Shown in pieces: positions 55,746-64,000 of a DNA stretch of 64,000 nucleotides (its first letter is position 1; each line of letters opens with the position of its first letter). The stretch lies in contig NZ_JANFLT010000005.1 of NCBI RefSeq assembly GCF_024385505.1, positions 186,001 through 250,000 of the forward strand. The letters run 5' to 3'. This DNA is from Arthrobacter zhaoxinii (GTDB lineage: Bacteria; Actinomycetota; Actinomycetes; Actinomycetales; Micrococcaceae). Below the pieces are notes generated by a model. It was not told the DNA's origin. It saw only the letters and a list, made by a program, of their open reading frames with translations, and did not search any database. The position numbers and the translations under genes were made by a program.

Positions 55746-56339
55746 TCAGGAGGGGTACTGGCCGTGGCGGACCTGCGGCTTGGGGAGGCGGAACCGCCGC
55801 AGCTGCAGGGACCGGCTGACCCCGTACCAGACATCGCCCGGATTGGGTCCGCCGAACTTGGCGGTCAGGCGCTTCCGGATCTGGCGGCGCAGCATAAAGC
55901 TGTCCGCGATGACCAGCAGGATAAGCACCCAGAACGCGGCCATGACAATCAGCTGGACATCAATGTTCTGGATGAAGCTGAACAGGACGAACACGAGGGC
56001 GGCGATCATGATGAACTCGCCGATGTTCCAGCGGGCATCCACGATGTCACGCACGAACCGGCGGTTGGGGCCCTTGTCCCGAAGGGGAAGGTAGCGTTCC
56101 TCGCCGGTGTCCAGGGCGCGGCGGGTCTTCATCCGCTCTTCCCGGAGTGCCTCGCGGTTGGCGGCCTTGGCTGCCTTCCGGTCATCGGGCACCAGCGGGC
56201 GGCGGCGGGCGGCTACCTGGTCCTTGCGGCGGGGCGTCGGGGCACCCTTGCCCACCCGTACGTTGGCTGCCTGGTCAGCGGCAGCTGCCTGGTCCACAGT
56301 TTCCTGCGCGGTGGGCGCTTCTTTCTTTCGTCCGAACAC
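55746..56339 (-). CDS. DUF3043-family membrane protein
   Basis: The 197-residue protein has a charged N-terminal half rich in Lys/Arg/Ala (residues 1-85), then two hydrophobic segments (IGEFIMIAALVFVLFSFI and LIVMAAFWVLILLVIADSF) and a basic C-terminus with RLTAKFGGPNPGDVWYG. This is the DUF3043 pattern of actinobacteria. Function is unknown. It diverges from the dipeptidase gene with a 38-base gap that must carry both promoters. Confidence 0.88.
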   Translation of the reverse strand: MFGRKKEAPTAQETVDQAAAADQAANVRVGKGAPTPRRKDQVAARRRPLVPDDRKAAKAANREALREERMKTRRALDTGEERYLPLRDKGPNRRFVRDIVDARWNIGEFIMIAALVFVLFSFIQNIDVQLIVMAAFWVLILLVIADSFMLRRQIRKRLTAKFGGPNPGDVWYGVSRSLQLRRFRLPKPQVRHGQYPS

Positions 56340-56377
56340 ACCCCAAGGATACCGTGAAAGATTGTAGGGTTTTGGCT

Positions 56378-57793
56378 ATGACTTCCAACCCCACCCCAGA
56401 CGCCATTCCCTCTTCCCCGGATATCCACGAGGACGCCCTCCGCTCCAGCGTGGCCGGTGATTTCCCGCGGACCGTGGAGCAGCTCAAGTCCCTGGTCAGC
56501 ATTCCGGGCATTGCGTGGGACTCCTTTGATCCCGAGCACCTCAACCGCAGCGCCGCCGCCGTCGCGGACCTGGTCCGCGGAGCCGGCATCGAAGACGTGC
56601 AGATCCTCCGCGTGGATAACAACGGCACCCCCGGCGGCCCCGCCGTCGTCGCCCGCCGCCCCGCGCGGGACGGAGCGCCCACGGTCCTGCTCTACGCCCA
56701 CCACGATGTCCAGCCCCCCGGAGACCCGGACCTGTGGGAGTCCGACCCGTTCACCGCCGAGGAACGCAACGGCCGGCTCTACGGCCGCGGCGCCGCCGAC
56801 GACAAGGCCGGCATCATGGCGCACATCGGTGCCCTGCGCGCACTGGAGGATGTGCTGGGGGAGGAGTCCGGCGTCGGCGTCACACTGTTCATCGAGGGGG
56901 AGGAAGAGGCCGGCTCGCCGACCTTCCGCACCTTCCTGGAGACCTATCAGGACCTGCTCCGCGCCGACGTCATTGTGGTTGCCGACTCGGGCAACTGGAA
57001 GGTGGGTGTCCCGGCACTCACCACGAGCCTGCGTGGACTGGTGGACGGCACGGTGGAGGTCCAGGTCCTGGACCACGCAGTGCACTCGGGCATGTTCGGC
57101 GGACCGGTGCTGGATGCGCCCACCCTGCTGGCCCGGCTGATTGCGACCTTCCATGACGACGCCGGCGATGTCGCCATTGCGGGTCTCGTCTCCACCGATG
57201 ATGCTGCCGTGGATTACCCCGAGGCCGACTTCCGTGCCGATTCGTCCCTGCTCGACGGCGTCCGGCTCGCCGGAACCGGCTCCATTGCCTCGCGGCTCTG
57301 GACCAAGCCGGCGCTGTCGATCATCGGTATCGACGTACCGACGGTTGCCATGTCCTCCAACACCATCCAGCCCAAGGCCCGGGCCAAGTTCAGCCTGCGG
57401 CTGGCCCCCGGGCAGAGCCCCGAGGCCGCCATGGAAGCGGTCCAGGCACATGTCCAGGCCCACGCGCCGTTCGGTGCCAAGGTCACCTTCACCCCGGGGG
57501 AGCAGGGCAATGCCTTCGCCACGGATACCACCGCCAGTGCCGCCCGCACCGCACTCTGGGCCCTCGAACGGGCATGGGGAGTGCAGCCGGTGGAATCCGG
57601 GATGGGCGGCTCCATCCCGTTTATTTCGGACCTCGTGGAACTGTTCCCGCAGGCACAGATCCTGATCACCGGCGTCGAGGATCCGGATTCGCGTGCCCAC
57701 AGCGCCAACGAGTCACTGGACCTGGGCGACTTCCGGAACGCCATCCTGGCCGAAGCGCTGCTGCTGGCCCGCCTGGGGGCCGTTGCCGGCTAG
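56378..57793 (+). CDS. M20-family metallopeptidase (dipeptidase)
   Basis: The 471-residue zinc peptidase has YAHHDVQPPGD (metal-binding His108, Asp110), GRGAADDKAGIMAHI (bridging Asp141), IEGEEEAGSPTF (catalytic and metal Glu near 175-177) and a final HSANESLDL with the last metal histidine. A lid/dimerisation domain lies between. It hydrolyses dipeptides or similar amides in the cytoplasm. ATG at 56378, just after the divergent gap; longer frames upstream overlap the DUF3043 gene and are rejected. Confidence 0.93.
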   Translation: MTSNPTPDAIPSSPDIHEDALRSSVAGDFPRTVEQLKSLVSIPGIAWDSFDPEHLNRSAAAVADLVRGAGIEDVQILRVDNNGTPGGPAVVARRPARDGAPTVLLYAHHDVQPPGDPDLWESDPFTAEERNGRLYGRGAADDKAGIMAHIGALRALEDVLGEESGVGVTLFIEGEEEAGSPTFRTFLETYQDLLRADVIVVADSGNWKVGVPALTTSLRGLVDGTVEVQVLDHAVHSGMFGGPVLDAPTLLARLIATFHDDAGDVAIAGLVSTDDAAVDYPEADFRADSSLLDGVRLAGTGSIASRLWTKPALSIIGIDVPTVAMSSNTIQPKARAKFSLRLAPGQSPEAAMEAVQAHVQAHAPFGAKVTFTPGEQGNAFATDTTASAARTALWALERAWGVQPVESGMGGSIPFISDLVELFPQAQILITGVEDPDSRAHSANESLDLGDFRNAILAEALLLARLGAVAG

Positions 57794-57952
57794 GAGGCGG
57801 GACACAGGCAGGTGCCGGGTGGGAATCAACATTGCCCGGCACCTGTTAGATCGTTGGGGGACAGCAGACGTACCATTGAGACACTGGTCCCGGCCCGCGG
57901 CAGGCGCATAAGGCTTGCCCGCGGATAGACCAGCTGAGGAAAGAGAGAAACT

Positions 57953-58333
57953 ATGAGCGTTTCCACCAGCGAAAACATCACCACCGCAGCAGAGGCTGAA
58001 CTGCCCGTACACGAAGTGCTGTTGTCGGATGTCGCCGCGCAGAAGGTCCGCAGCCTGCTGGAGCAGGAAGGCCGCACCGACCTCCGTCTCCGCGTGGCTG
58101 TGCAGCCCGGAGGCTGCTCCGGACTCATCTACCAGCTGTACTTCGACGAGCGCGTCCTGGACGGTGACGCTGTCCGCGACTTCGACGGCGTCGAGGTCAT
58201 TGTGGACAAGATGAGCGTTCCGTACCTGTCGGGCGCTTCGATCGACTTCGAAGACACCATCTCGAAGCAGGGGTTCACCATCGACAACCCCAATGCCGGC
58301 GGCTCCTGTGCCTGTGGAGATTCCTTCCACTAG
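57953..58333 (+). CDS. erpA: A-type iron-sulfur carrier (ErpA/HesB-like)
   Basis: The 126-residue protein has the three conserved cysteines of the family: Cys55 in PGGCSGLIYQLYFDE and Cys119/Cys121 in GGSCACGDSFH. It carries an Fe-S cluster from the assembly machinery to target proteins. The linked respiratory genes suggest one set of clients. GAGGAAAGAGAGAA precedes the ATG at 57953. The 159-base gap before it holds nothing else recognised. Confidence 0.93.
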   Translation: MSVSTSENITTAAEAELPVHEVLLSDVAAQKVRSLLEQEGRTDLRLRVAVQPGGCSGLIYQLYFDERVLDGDAVRDFDGVEVIVDKMSVPYLSGASIDFEDTISKQGFTIDNPNAGGSCACGDSFH

Positions 58334-58516
58334 GACCCGTGGCTCCGGCGGCCCGTATTAGGAGCATTAATGGCCCGGCGCGGCGGTGATCTGTCACTGG
58401 ATCGCCGCGCGTACGGGTAAGCTCTACACGTAGTAGTAAAACTAATGTCCGTAACCGGGAACTTTTCTGTGTCCGGTACGGACAGCACTTGCACGCAACA
58501 AGAGGAAGGGCCGTCT

Positions 58517-59374
58517 GTGAGTTCGCAGGACCGAACCAGCAGCCGACGCGCCAGGATCTTAAAGATCTCAGCCGTAACGTCGGCCGGCGCGTTGTTTTTA
58601 TCGGGGTGTTCATCAGAGGCTCAAACGGGCTGGTTGCCGTCGGACCGCGACACCACTAACCACACCGGCCGCATCATTGACCTGTGGGTCAACTCGTGGA
58701 TTGCCGCTCTGGCGGTTGGTATCCTCACCTGGGCTTTGATCCTGTGGTGCATGGTTGCCTACCGCAGGCGCAAGAACGAGACCGGGTACCCCCGCCAGCT
58801 CAGCTACAACCTGCCGCTGGAAATCTTCTACACGGCCGTTCCGCTGTTCATGGTTCTGGTGTTGTTCTACTTCACCAACCAGGACATCAAGGCGATCAAT
58901 GCAACCAGTGATGACCCGGACCGGGTCATCATTGACGTGCGCGCCAAGCAGTGGTCCTGGGACTTCAACTACGTCAACGAAGACAAGTACTACCAGGGCA
59001 CGCAGGTTAACCTCGATGGAACCGAAGTTTCAGCGGATGAGTTCCCCACCCTGGTGCTCCCCGTTGACCAGACCATCGAGCTGCAGCTGAACACCCGCGA
59101 CGTCCAGCACTCCTTCTGGGTGCCTGCATTCCTGCAGAAGATGGACATCTACCCCGGCCGCACCAACATCATCACCCTCGAAACCGGCAAGACCGGCACC
59201 TTCGACGGTAAGTGCGCCGAACTCTGCGGTGAATACCACTCCGAAATGCTCTTCAACGTCGAGGTCGTCACGGAAGACGAGTACAACGACTATGTAGAGA
59301 CCCTGCCCAGCGGTCAGGTCGACGGGGAATACGACCGCCAGTACACCTCAGAATCTAGCGAAGTTAGGAAGTAG
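58517..59374 (+). CDS. ctaC: Cytochrome c oxidase subunit II
   Basis: The 285-residue protein starts at GTG 58517, with AGAGGAAGGG upstream. It has a lipoprotein signal ending LSGC (Cys31), two membrane helices (about 58-82 and 98-123) and a cupredoxin domain with the CuA site [12 protein letters not shown] (about 233-244). It accepts electrons from the cytochrome bc1-cc complex and passes them to subunit I. Longer in-frame starts up to ATG 58445 lack support. It leads the ctaC-ctaD-ctaF operon. Confidence 0.95.
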   Translation: MSSQDRTSSRRARILKISAVTSAGALFLSGCSSEAQTGWLPSDRDTTNHTGRIIDLWVNSWIAALAVGILTWALILWCMVAYRRRKNETGYPRQLSYNLPLEIFYTAVPLFMVLVLFYFTNQDIKAINATSDDPDRVIIDVRAKQWSWDFNYVNEDKYYQGTQVNLDGTEVSADEFPTLVLPVDQTIELQLNTRDVQHSFWVPAFLQKMDIYPGRTNIITLETGKTGTFDGKCAELCGEYHSEMLFNVEVVTEDEYNDYVETLPSGQVDGEYDRQYTSESSEVRK

Positions 59375-59382
59375 GTGACGTC

Positions 59383-61107
59383 ATGACTACTCTCGAATAT
59401 ACTTCGGAAGATTCCGGCACCAGGGTCGCGCCCCGCGTAGTACCCGTCTCCAAGGGACGAATCGTTGTCAGTTGGATCACCTCCACTGACCACAAGACGA
59501 TCGGGTACATGTACCTGATCTCCTCATTTATTTTCTTCTGCCTCGCAGGCGTGATGGCCCTGGTCATCCGCGCGGAGCTGTTTGAGCCCGGTATGCAGAT
59601 CCTGCAGACCAAGGACCAGTACAACCAGCTGTTCACGATGCACGGCACCGTGATGCTCCTGATGTTCGCCACCCCGCTGTTCTCGGGTTTCGCAAACGTC
59701 ATCATGCCCCTGCAGATCGGCGCACCGGATGTTGCCTTCCCGCGGCTGAACGCCCTGGCCTTCTGGTTCTTCCTCTTCGGCAGCACCATCGCCGTTGCCG
59801 GCTTCATCACCCCGCAGGGCGCTGCGTCCTTCGGCTGGTTTGCCTACACCCCGCTGTCCAGCACCACGTTCTCTCCGGGCGTGGGCGGTGACCTCTGGGT
59901 CTTCGGCCTGGCACTGTCCGGCTTCGGTACCATCCTCGGTGCCGTCAACTTCATCACCACCATCATCTGCATGCGTGCCCCCGGCATGACCATGTGGCGG
60001 ATGCCGATCTTCACCTGGAACACCCTGGTGACGGCCATCCTGGTCCTGATGGCGTTCCCGCCCCTGGCAGCAGCACTCTTCGCCCTCGGCGCAGACCGGC
60101 GCTTCGGCGCGCACATCTTTGATCCGGAGCGCGGCGGTGCCATCCTGTGGCAGCACCTGTTCTGGTTCTTCGGCCACCCCGAGGTCTACATCATCGCCCT
60201 GCCGTTCTTCGGCATCGTGTCCGAGATCTTCCCGGTCTTCAGCCGCAAGCCGATCTTCGGCTACAAGGGCCTGGTGTACGCGACCATCGCCATTGCTGCA
60301 CTGTCCGTGACGGTCTGGGCCCACCACATGTACGTGACCGGCGCCGTTATGCTGCCGTTCTTCGCCTTTATGACCATGTTGATTGCGGTGCCTACGGGCG
60401 TGAAGTTCTTCAACTGGATCGGCACCATGTGGCGGGGGTCCATTACGTTCGAGACCCCCATGCTGTGGAGCATCGGCTTCCTCATTACGTTCCTCTTCGG
60501 CGGCCTGACCGGCATCATCCTGTCCTCCCCGCCGCTGGACTTCCACGTCTCGGATACGTACTTCGTGGTTGCCCACTTCCACTACGTCATCTTCGGCACC
60601 GTCGTGTTCGCCATGTTCGCCGGCTTCTACTTCTGGTGGCCCAAGTGGACCGGCAAGATGCTCAACGAACGCCTGGGCAAGATCCACTTCTGGCTCCTGT
60701 TCTTCGGTTTCCACGGCACCTTCCTGATCCAGCACTGGCTGGGCGTGCTCGGTATGCCGCGCCGCTACGCCGACTACCTGGTGGAAGACAACTTCACCGC
60801 GATGAACCAGTTCTCCACCATCGCCTCCTTCGTCCTGGGTGCCTCGATGATTCCGTTCTTCTGGAACGTGTACATCACCTGGCGCCACGGCAAGAAGGTT
60901 GAAGTGGATGACCCCTGGGGCTTCGGTGGCTCGCTCGAGTGGGCAACCTCCTGCCCGCCGCCGCGCCACAACTTCACCTCGCTGCCGCGGATCCGTTCCG
61001 AGCGTCCGGCACTGGACCTGCACCATCCCGAGCTGCAGCAGCACGTCACTGACGATTCCGCCGCAGCCAAGGTATTCGGCCCCGGCGACCGGAAGGAAAA
61101 AGTCTAA
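59383..61107 (+). CDS. ctaD: Cytochrome c oxidase subunit I
   Basis: The 574-residue protein has twelve membrane helices and the heme-copper motifs: [19 protein letters not shown] (heme a ligand His), [17 protein letters not shown] with the cross-linked His-Tyr pair, HHMYVTGA (CuB histidines) and [13 protein letters not shown]. It reduces oxygen to water and pumps protons in the membrane. It begins 8 bases after ctaC and its TAA overlaps the ctaF start (TAATG). Confidence 0.98.
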   Translation: MTTLEYTSEDSGTRVAPRVVPVSKGRIVVSWITSTDHKTIGYMYLISSFIFFCLAGVMALVIRAELFEPGMQILQTKDQYNQLFTMHGTVMLLMFATPLFSGFANVIMPLQIGAPDVAFPRLNALAFWFFLFGSTIAVAGFITPQGAASFGWFAYTPLSSTTFSPGVGGDLWVFGLALSGFGTILGAVNFITTIICMRAPGMTMWRMPIFTWNTLVTAILVLMAFPPLAAALFALGADRRFGAHIFDPERGGAILWQHLFWFFGHPEVYIIALPFFGIVSEIFPVFSRKPIFGYKGLVYATIAIAALSVTVWAHHMYVTGAVMLPFFAFMTMLIAVPTGVKFFNWIGTMWRGSITFETPMLWSIGFLITFLFGGLTGIILSSPPLDFHVSDTYFVVAHFHYVIFGTVVFAMFAGFYFWWPKWTGKMLNERLGKIHFWLLFFGFHGTFLIQHWLGVLGMPRRYADYLVEDNFTAMNQFSTIASFVLGASMIPFFWNVYITWRHGKKVEVDDPWGFGGSLEWATSCPPPRHNFTSLPRIRSERPALDLHHPELQQHVTDDSAAAKVFGPGDRKEKV

Positions 61108-61508
61108 TGAAGGTTGAGACTAAACTCTTCGCTTACATGACGCCGTTCTTCATCGTCGTCGGTGTTGTCTACGGCTACATGGTGGAGTGGACGGAGCCCG
61201 TCGGTTACCTGGCGCTGTTCCTTACCGGCGGTATGTCCGGCATGATCGCCTACTACATCGGCTTCACCGGCAAGCGCGTCGGTCCCCGGCCCGAGGACCG
61301 GCTTGACGCCGAGATCCACGAAGGCTCCGGCGAGCAGGGCTTCTTCAGCCCGTGGAGCTGGTGGCCGCTGCTGCTGGGCGCCTCGGCAGCCATTGGCTTC
61401 CTGGGCATGGCAGTGGGCTGGTGGATCCTGTACATCGGTGCCGGCCTGGCCGTCATCGCACTCGTTGGCTGGGTCTTCGAATACAGCCGCGGTAACCACG
61501 CCCACTAG
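61107..61508 (+). CDS. ctaF: Cytochrome c oxidase subunit IV, actinobacterial type
   Basis: The 133-residue membrane protein begins [19 protein letters not shown] and has four hydrophobic segments with TGKRVGPRPEDRLDAEI and GEQGFFSPWSWWPLLLG, the signature of CtaF. It stabilises the aa3 oxidase within the actinobacterial bc1-aa3 supercomplex. The ATG overlaps the ctaD stop. A terminator follows. Confidence 0.95.
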   Translation: MKVETKLFAYMTPFFIVVGVVYGYMVEWTEPVGYLALFLTGGMSGMIAYYIGFTGKRVGPRPEDRLDAEIHEGSGEQGFFSPWSWWPLLLGASAAIGFLGMAVGWWILYIGAGLAVIALVGWVFEYSRGNHAH

Positions 61509-61527
61509 GGCTGGATAAGAACATACA

Positions 61528-61567
61528 AGGGAAGGGCCCGCAGGAAACTGCGGGTCCTTCCCTTTTT
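61528..61567 (+). terminator. Rho-independent terminator after ctaF
   Basis: AGGGAAGGGCCCGCAG and CTGCGGGTCCTTCCCT pair with a G-T wobble and close on GAAA, followed by a T-run (61563-61567). Confidence 0.9.
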
Positions 61568-61708
61568 CGTGAGTGGCCCACCGGGCAGCCGGGGGAGGGG
61601 AGCCAGTAGCTATGCCGGTATTCTTAGACGGCAGCAGTTTTCCCAGCCGAAGGGGCGGAGTCGAAGCATGCGTATTTACGGTCCGTCCGTCCGTCCGGGA
61701 CACCGCCG

Positions 61709-62506
61709 GTGAGCAATCACCGGCTGCGGCTGATCACCGAGGGTATTGACCCCGCCGCGGGCGTTGCCAAGCATGTCCAGCTGCAGGGCATCCTCCGCCG
61801 GTTCGTGGAGACCCATGCCGGCGCGGGGGAGATCATCCCCTCCGAACGTGAACTTTCGGAACACTTTGCCGTAGCTCGCATGACCATCCGCCAGGCCGTG
61901 GACGCACTGGTGGCCGACGGTGTCCTGGAACGCGTCGTCGGGCTCGGCACCTTCGTTGCCCGCCCCAAAATGGACCTGCAGGTGCAGCTGACCTCCTACT
62001 CGGAGGAAATGCACCGCCGCGGGATGGTTCCGGACGCACATGTCCTCAGCTTCGAGCAGATCGGTGCCTCGCAGCTGGTGGCCCGTGAACTCCAGATTGA
62101 ACCCGGCCAGCCGGTGGTCCGCTTCCGCAGGCAGCTGCTGGCCGACGGCGAGCCGATGAGCGTGGACGAAAACTTCATTCCTGCGCACTATGTGCCGGGC
62201 ATCCTCGAAGAGCAGGCGCCGACGTCGTTGTACAACGTCCTGAGCGAACGCTACGGACTGGTGATGGAGTGGGGCGAGGACACCATCGAAGCGACGGCGG
62301 CCTCCGCCTCCATCGCGCGCCTGCTCAACGTGGAGCTCGGTGCGCCGGTGCTGAAGATCCAGCGCCACGCCTACGTCTCACGCGCGATGGTGGACTACTC
62401 CGTGTCCTACTACCGTGCGGACCGCTACAAGCTCTGGGTGCCCCTCCAGCGGCCCGGAGTACGCACTCCCCGTTCCTACCACCCGCGCAGGCGCCCGCAC
62501 GCCTGA
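61709..62506 (+). CDS. GntR-family regulator (HutC/UTRA type)
   Basis: The 265-residue protein has an N-terminal winged helix with EIIPSERELSEHFAVARMTI and RQAVDALVADGVLERVVGLG, then a UTRA ligand domain (LTSYSEEMHRRGMVPDAHV to MVDYSVSYYRADRYKLWV). HutC-type regulators bind sugars or amino-acid derivatives. GTG at 61709 follows a (GTCC)4 run; the ribosome-binding site is weak. The neighbours (oxidase genes, a conserved unknown) do not reveal the target. Confidence 0.9.
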   Translation: MSNHRLRLITEGIDPAAGVAKHVQLQGILRRFVETHAGAGEIIPSERELSEHFAVARMTIRQAVDALVADGVLERVVGLGTFVARPKMDLQVQLTSYSEEMHRRGMVPDAHVLSFEQIGASQLVARELQIEPGQPVVRFRRQLLADGEPMSVDENFIPAHYVPGILEEQAPTSLYNVLSERYGLVMEWGEDTIEATAASASIARLLNVELGAPVLKIQRHAYVSRAMVDYSVSYYRADRYKLWVPLQRPGVRTPRSYHPRRRPHA

Positions 62507-62567
62507 AAGCACCACCAGGGCCCGCAGCCCCTCACCCAAACCCCACAGCAGGAAGAAGAACAGCATT

Positions 62568-63125
62568 ATGGTCACCATTCGGATGTACAAGCGCGACGAC
62601 GCGGGGGTGCTCCATTTCCGGGAGGCGCTCTACGACGAGGACGACGGACAGCTGATGCTGACGTCCGGCCCGGTTGGATACGAGGGCTCCGCAAAGGTGC
62701 AGGACGTGGCTCCTGACGCCGCCGAGGACCTGCTGCACGCCTTTGCGGTTGCCTCGGAGGAGGAGGGGTACGCGGAGATGGAGCCGGCGGAGCAGCACTG
62801 GGTGATTGTCCAGTATGCACTCAAGACGGCGGCCGGCACGGAGCGGGACCGCTACCTCGAACATAAGGCGACCCAGGCCATCTCCTCATACTTCCTCTGG
62901 CGGGGACTGGGGGAGGTGGACCACACGGAGTTCGCTCCGCGGAAGCTGAACATCTACTGCCTGGTTCCCGATGTGAACAAGGCCGTGGCAGGTCTGAAGG
63001 TTGTCCTGCGTGATCCGCTGCTGGACTTCACCAAGATTACGATCGGCTCGGCGCCCGTAGCGGAGCCCGCCGCGCTGAAGCAGCGCTACCCGCTTCCGGC
63101 CAAGCGGCCGTTCACGCTGGCCTAG
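62568..63125 (+). CDS. Conserved hypothetical protein
   Basis: The 185-residue soluble protein begins MVTIRMYKRDDAGVLHFREA and contains GQLMLTSGPVGYEGSAKVQD and HWVIVQYALKTAAGTERDR, with no known domain that I recognise. No signal peptide or membrane segment is visible. CAGGAAGAAGAAC precedes ATG 62568. It ends before a strong terminator. Acidic N-terminus, basic end. Confidence 0.75.
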   Translation: MVTIRMYKRDDAGVLHFREALYDEDDGQLMLTSGPVGYEGSAKVQDVAPDAAEDLLHAFAVASEEEGYAEMEPAEQHWVIVQYALKTAAGTERDRYLEHKATQAISSYFLWRGLGEVDHTEFAPRKLNIYCLVPDVNKAVAGLKVVLRDPLLDFTKITIGSAPVAEPAALKQRYPLPAKRPFTLA

Positions 63126-63135
63126 CCGGTACAAA

Positions 63136-63174
63136 AAAGAGGGCCCGACCGGATGATCCGGTCGGGCCCTCTTT
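63136..63174. terminator. Bidirectional terminator between the unknown gene and qcrB
   Basis: A perfect 18-bp stem, AAAGAGGGCCCGACCGGA with TCCGGTCGGGCCCTCTTT and a TGA loop, lies between convergent genes and ends T-rich on both strands. Confidence 0.92.
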
Positions 63175-63191
63175 CTGCGTTTGCCTAGCGG

Positions 63192-64000
63192 CTAGCGCTG
63201 TTCGATCGATGCGGAGTCGTCGGCCTTGGCCTCGACCTCGGCAGGCGACTCGTGGTGGTGTGCGTTCTCGAGCTCCGAGGGCGTCACCGGGGCGACACGG
63301 TCCTCGAAGAAGAAGCGGGAGAGCTTCGCACGGCGCTTCTCCTTGCGGGAGACCTTGCCGTTGGCGTCCGGCTGGGCCGGAAGCGCCTTGTACGAGTCGA
63401 AGTCCACCAGGCGGTAGCGCTTGTACTCGTCCAGCGGCTCGTGGACCTCGATGTACTCACCGTGCGGGAGACGGACAATGCGTCCGCTCTCGACACCGTG
63501 CAGGACAATCTCGCGGTCCTTGCGCTGCAGCGCCAGGGCGATGCGGCGGGCAATGATGAAGCCCAGGATCGGACCGACGAAGAACAGCACCCGCAGCCAG
63601 TACGTGACATCGTTCAGCGACACATGGAAGTGCGTGGCGATGAGGTCGGAGCTGGCGGCTGCCCACATCACGCAGTAGAACGTGATGCCTGCAACGCCGA
63701 CGGCGGTGCGGTACGGGGCGTTGCGCGGACGGTCCAGGAGGTTGTGCGCGCGCTTGTCCTTGGTCAGCCAGGCTTCGATCCACGGCCAGGCGAAGAGCAG
63801 CGTGAAGACCAGGCCGGCCGGGCCCAGGGCGGGCAGCAGGACGTTCAGCGAGAGGGTGTTGTCACCCCACGGGAACGGGATGACCCACTCCAGCGGGAAG
63901 GCGCCGATGAAGCCCGGCATCAGGCGCAGCGCGCCGTCCACCCAGCCGATGTACCAGTCAGGCTGGGTACCGGCGGACACGGGCGAGGGATCGTAGGGAC
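63192..64000 (-). CDS. qcrB: Cytochrome bc1 complex cytochrome b subunit (3' part)
   Basis: The open frame runs to the right window edge; about 269 C-terminal residues are seen. PYDPSPVSAGTQPDWYIGW is the conserved QcrB segment, followed by about five membrane helices (SLNVLLPALGPAGLVFTLLF, VAGITFYCVMWAAASSD, VLFFVGPILGFIIARR) and the long soluble C-terminus of actinobacterial cytochrome b with KVSRKEKRRAKLSRFFFED. It oxidises menaquinol and feeds the CtaCDF oxidase. The start, the heme ligands and qcrAC lie outside the window. Confidence 0.96.
   Translation of the reverse strand, partial: PYDPSPVSAGTQPDWYIGWVDGALRLMPGFIGAFPLEWVIPFPWGDNTLSLNVLLPALGPAGLVFTLLFAWPWIEAWLTKDKRAHNLLDRPRNAPYRTAVGVAGITFYCVMWAAASSDLIATHFHVSLNDVTYWLRVLFFVGPILGFIIARRIALALQRKDREIVLHGVESGRIVRLPHGEYIEVHEPLDEYKRYRLVDFDSYKALPAQPDANGKVSRKEKRRAKLSRFFFEDRVAPVTPSELENAHHHESPAEVEAKADDSASIEQR

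Overview
The window is a high-GC chromosomal segment from an actinobacterium, most likely of the Micrococcaceae (Arthrobacter, Pseudarthrobacter or a close relative). The evidence is the strong G/C bias at third codon positions, GTG and TTG starts, actinobacteria-specific families (DUF3097, DUF3043, a PemK-like DUF, CtaF, QcrB), and the conserved order leuS-degV-comEA-comEC-holA-rpsT-lepA-hemW-hrcA-dnaJ-rsmE-phoH-ybeY-CNNM-era-leuA-recO-uppS. No tRNA, rRNA, CRISPR array, integrase or intact transposase was seen.

Layout. 1-11600 is accessory metabolism: an OhrR-type regulator and a CurA-like reductase; a minus-strand operon of aldo/keto reductase, hydrolase and glycosyltransferase; glpF-glpK; an overlapping flavin monooxygenase, BASS transporter and epimerase operon; and an ECF sigma factor with a SnoaL-like tail. 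11786-15569 holds leuS, preceded by a candidate leucine attenuator, and a degV-family gene. 15669-24735 is an inserted sugar-catabolic island: HAD hydrolase, 2-hydroxyacid dehydrogenase, SorC-type regulator, ABC sugar transporter, TIM-barrel isomerase and PfkB kinase. It lies between two near-identical ~184-bp copies of the degV 3' end and its spacer. 24967-31492 is a rearranged competence locus: an intact comEA, a scrambled comEC fragment, a membrane-anchored HNH/Excalibur nuclease, a second frameshifted comEA, and an intact comEC.

32243-53564 is core housekeeping: lipoprotein, holA, rpsT, lepA-hemW, hrcA-dnaJ-rsmE behind a CIRCE element, phoH-ybeY-CNNM-era, an LCP ligase, leuA behind a second leucine leader peptide, and recO-uppS. 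53548-64000 carries a lipase-like hydrolase, pyrD, DUF3043, an M20 dipeptidase, an A-type Fe-S carrier, the cytochrome c oxidase genes ctaC-ctaD-ctaF, a GntR regulator, a conserved unknown, and the 3' part of qcrB.

The most interesting features are: (i) the island and the repeated rearrangement of the degV-comEA-comEC junction; (ii) a predicted surface-anchored nuclease between the DNA receptor and DNA channel genes; (iii) two leucine leader peptides, before leuS and leuA, with the same promoter-to-start geometry and the same Leu-Leu-Leu-Ser core; and (iv) a perfect 19-bp hairpin and several short tandem repeats at the rearrangement edges.
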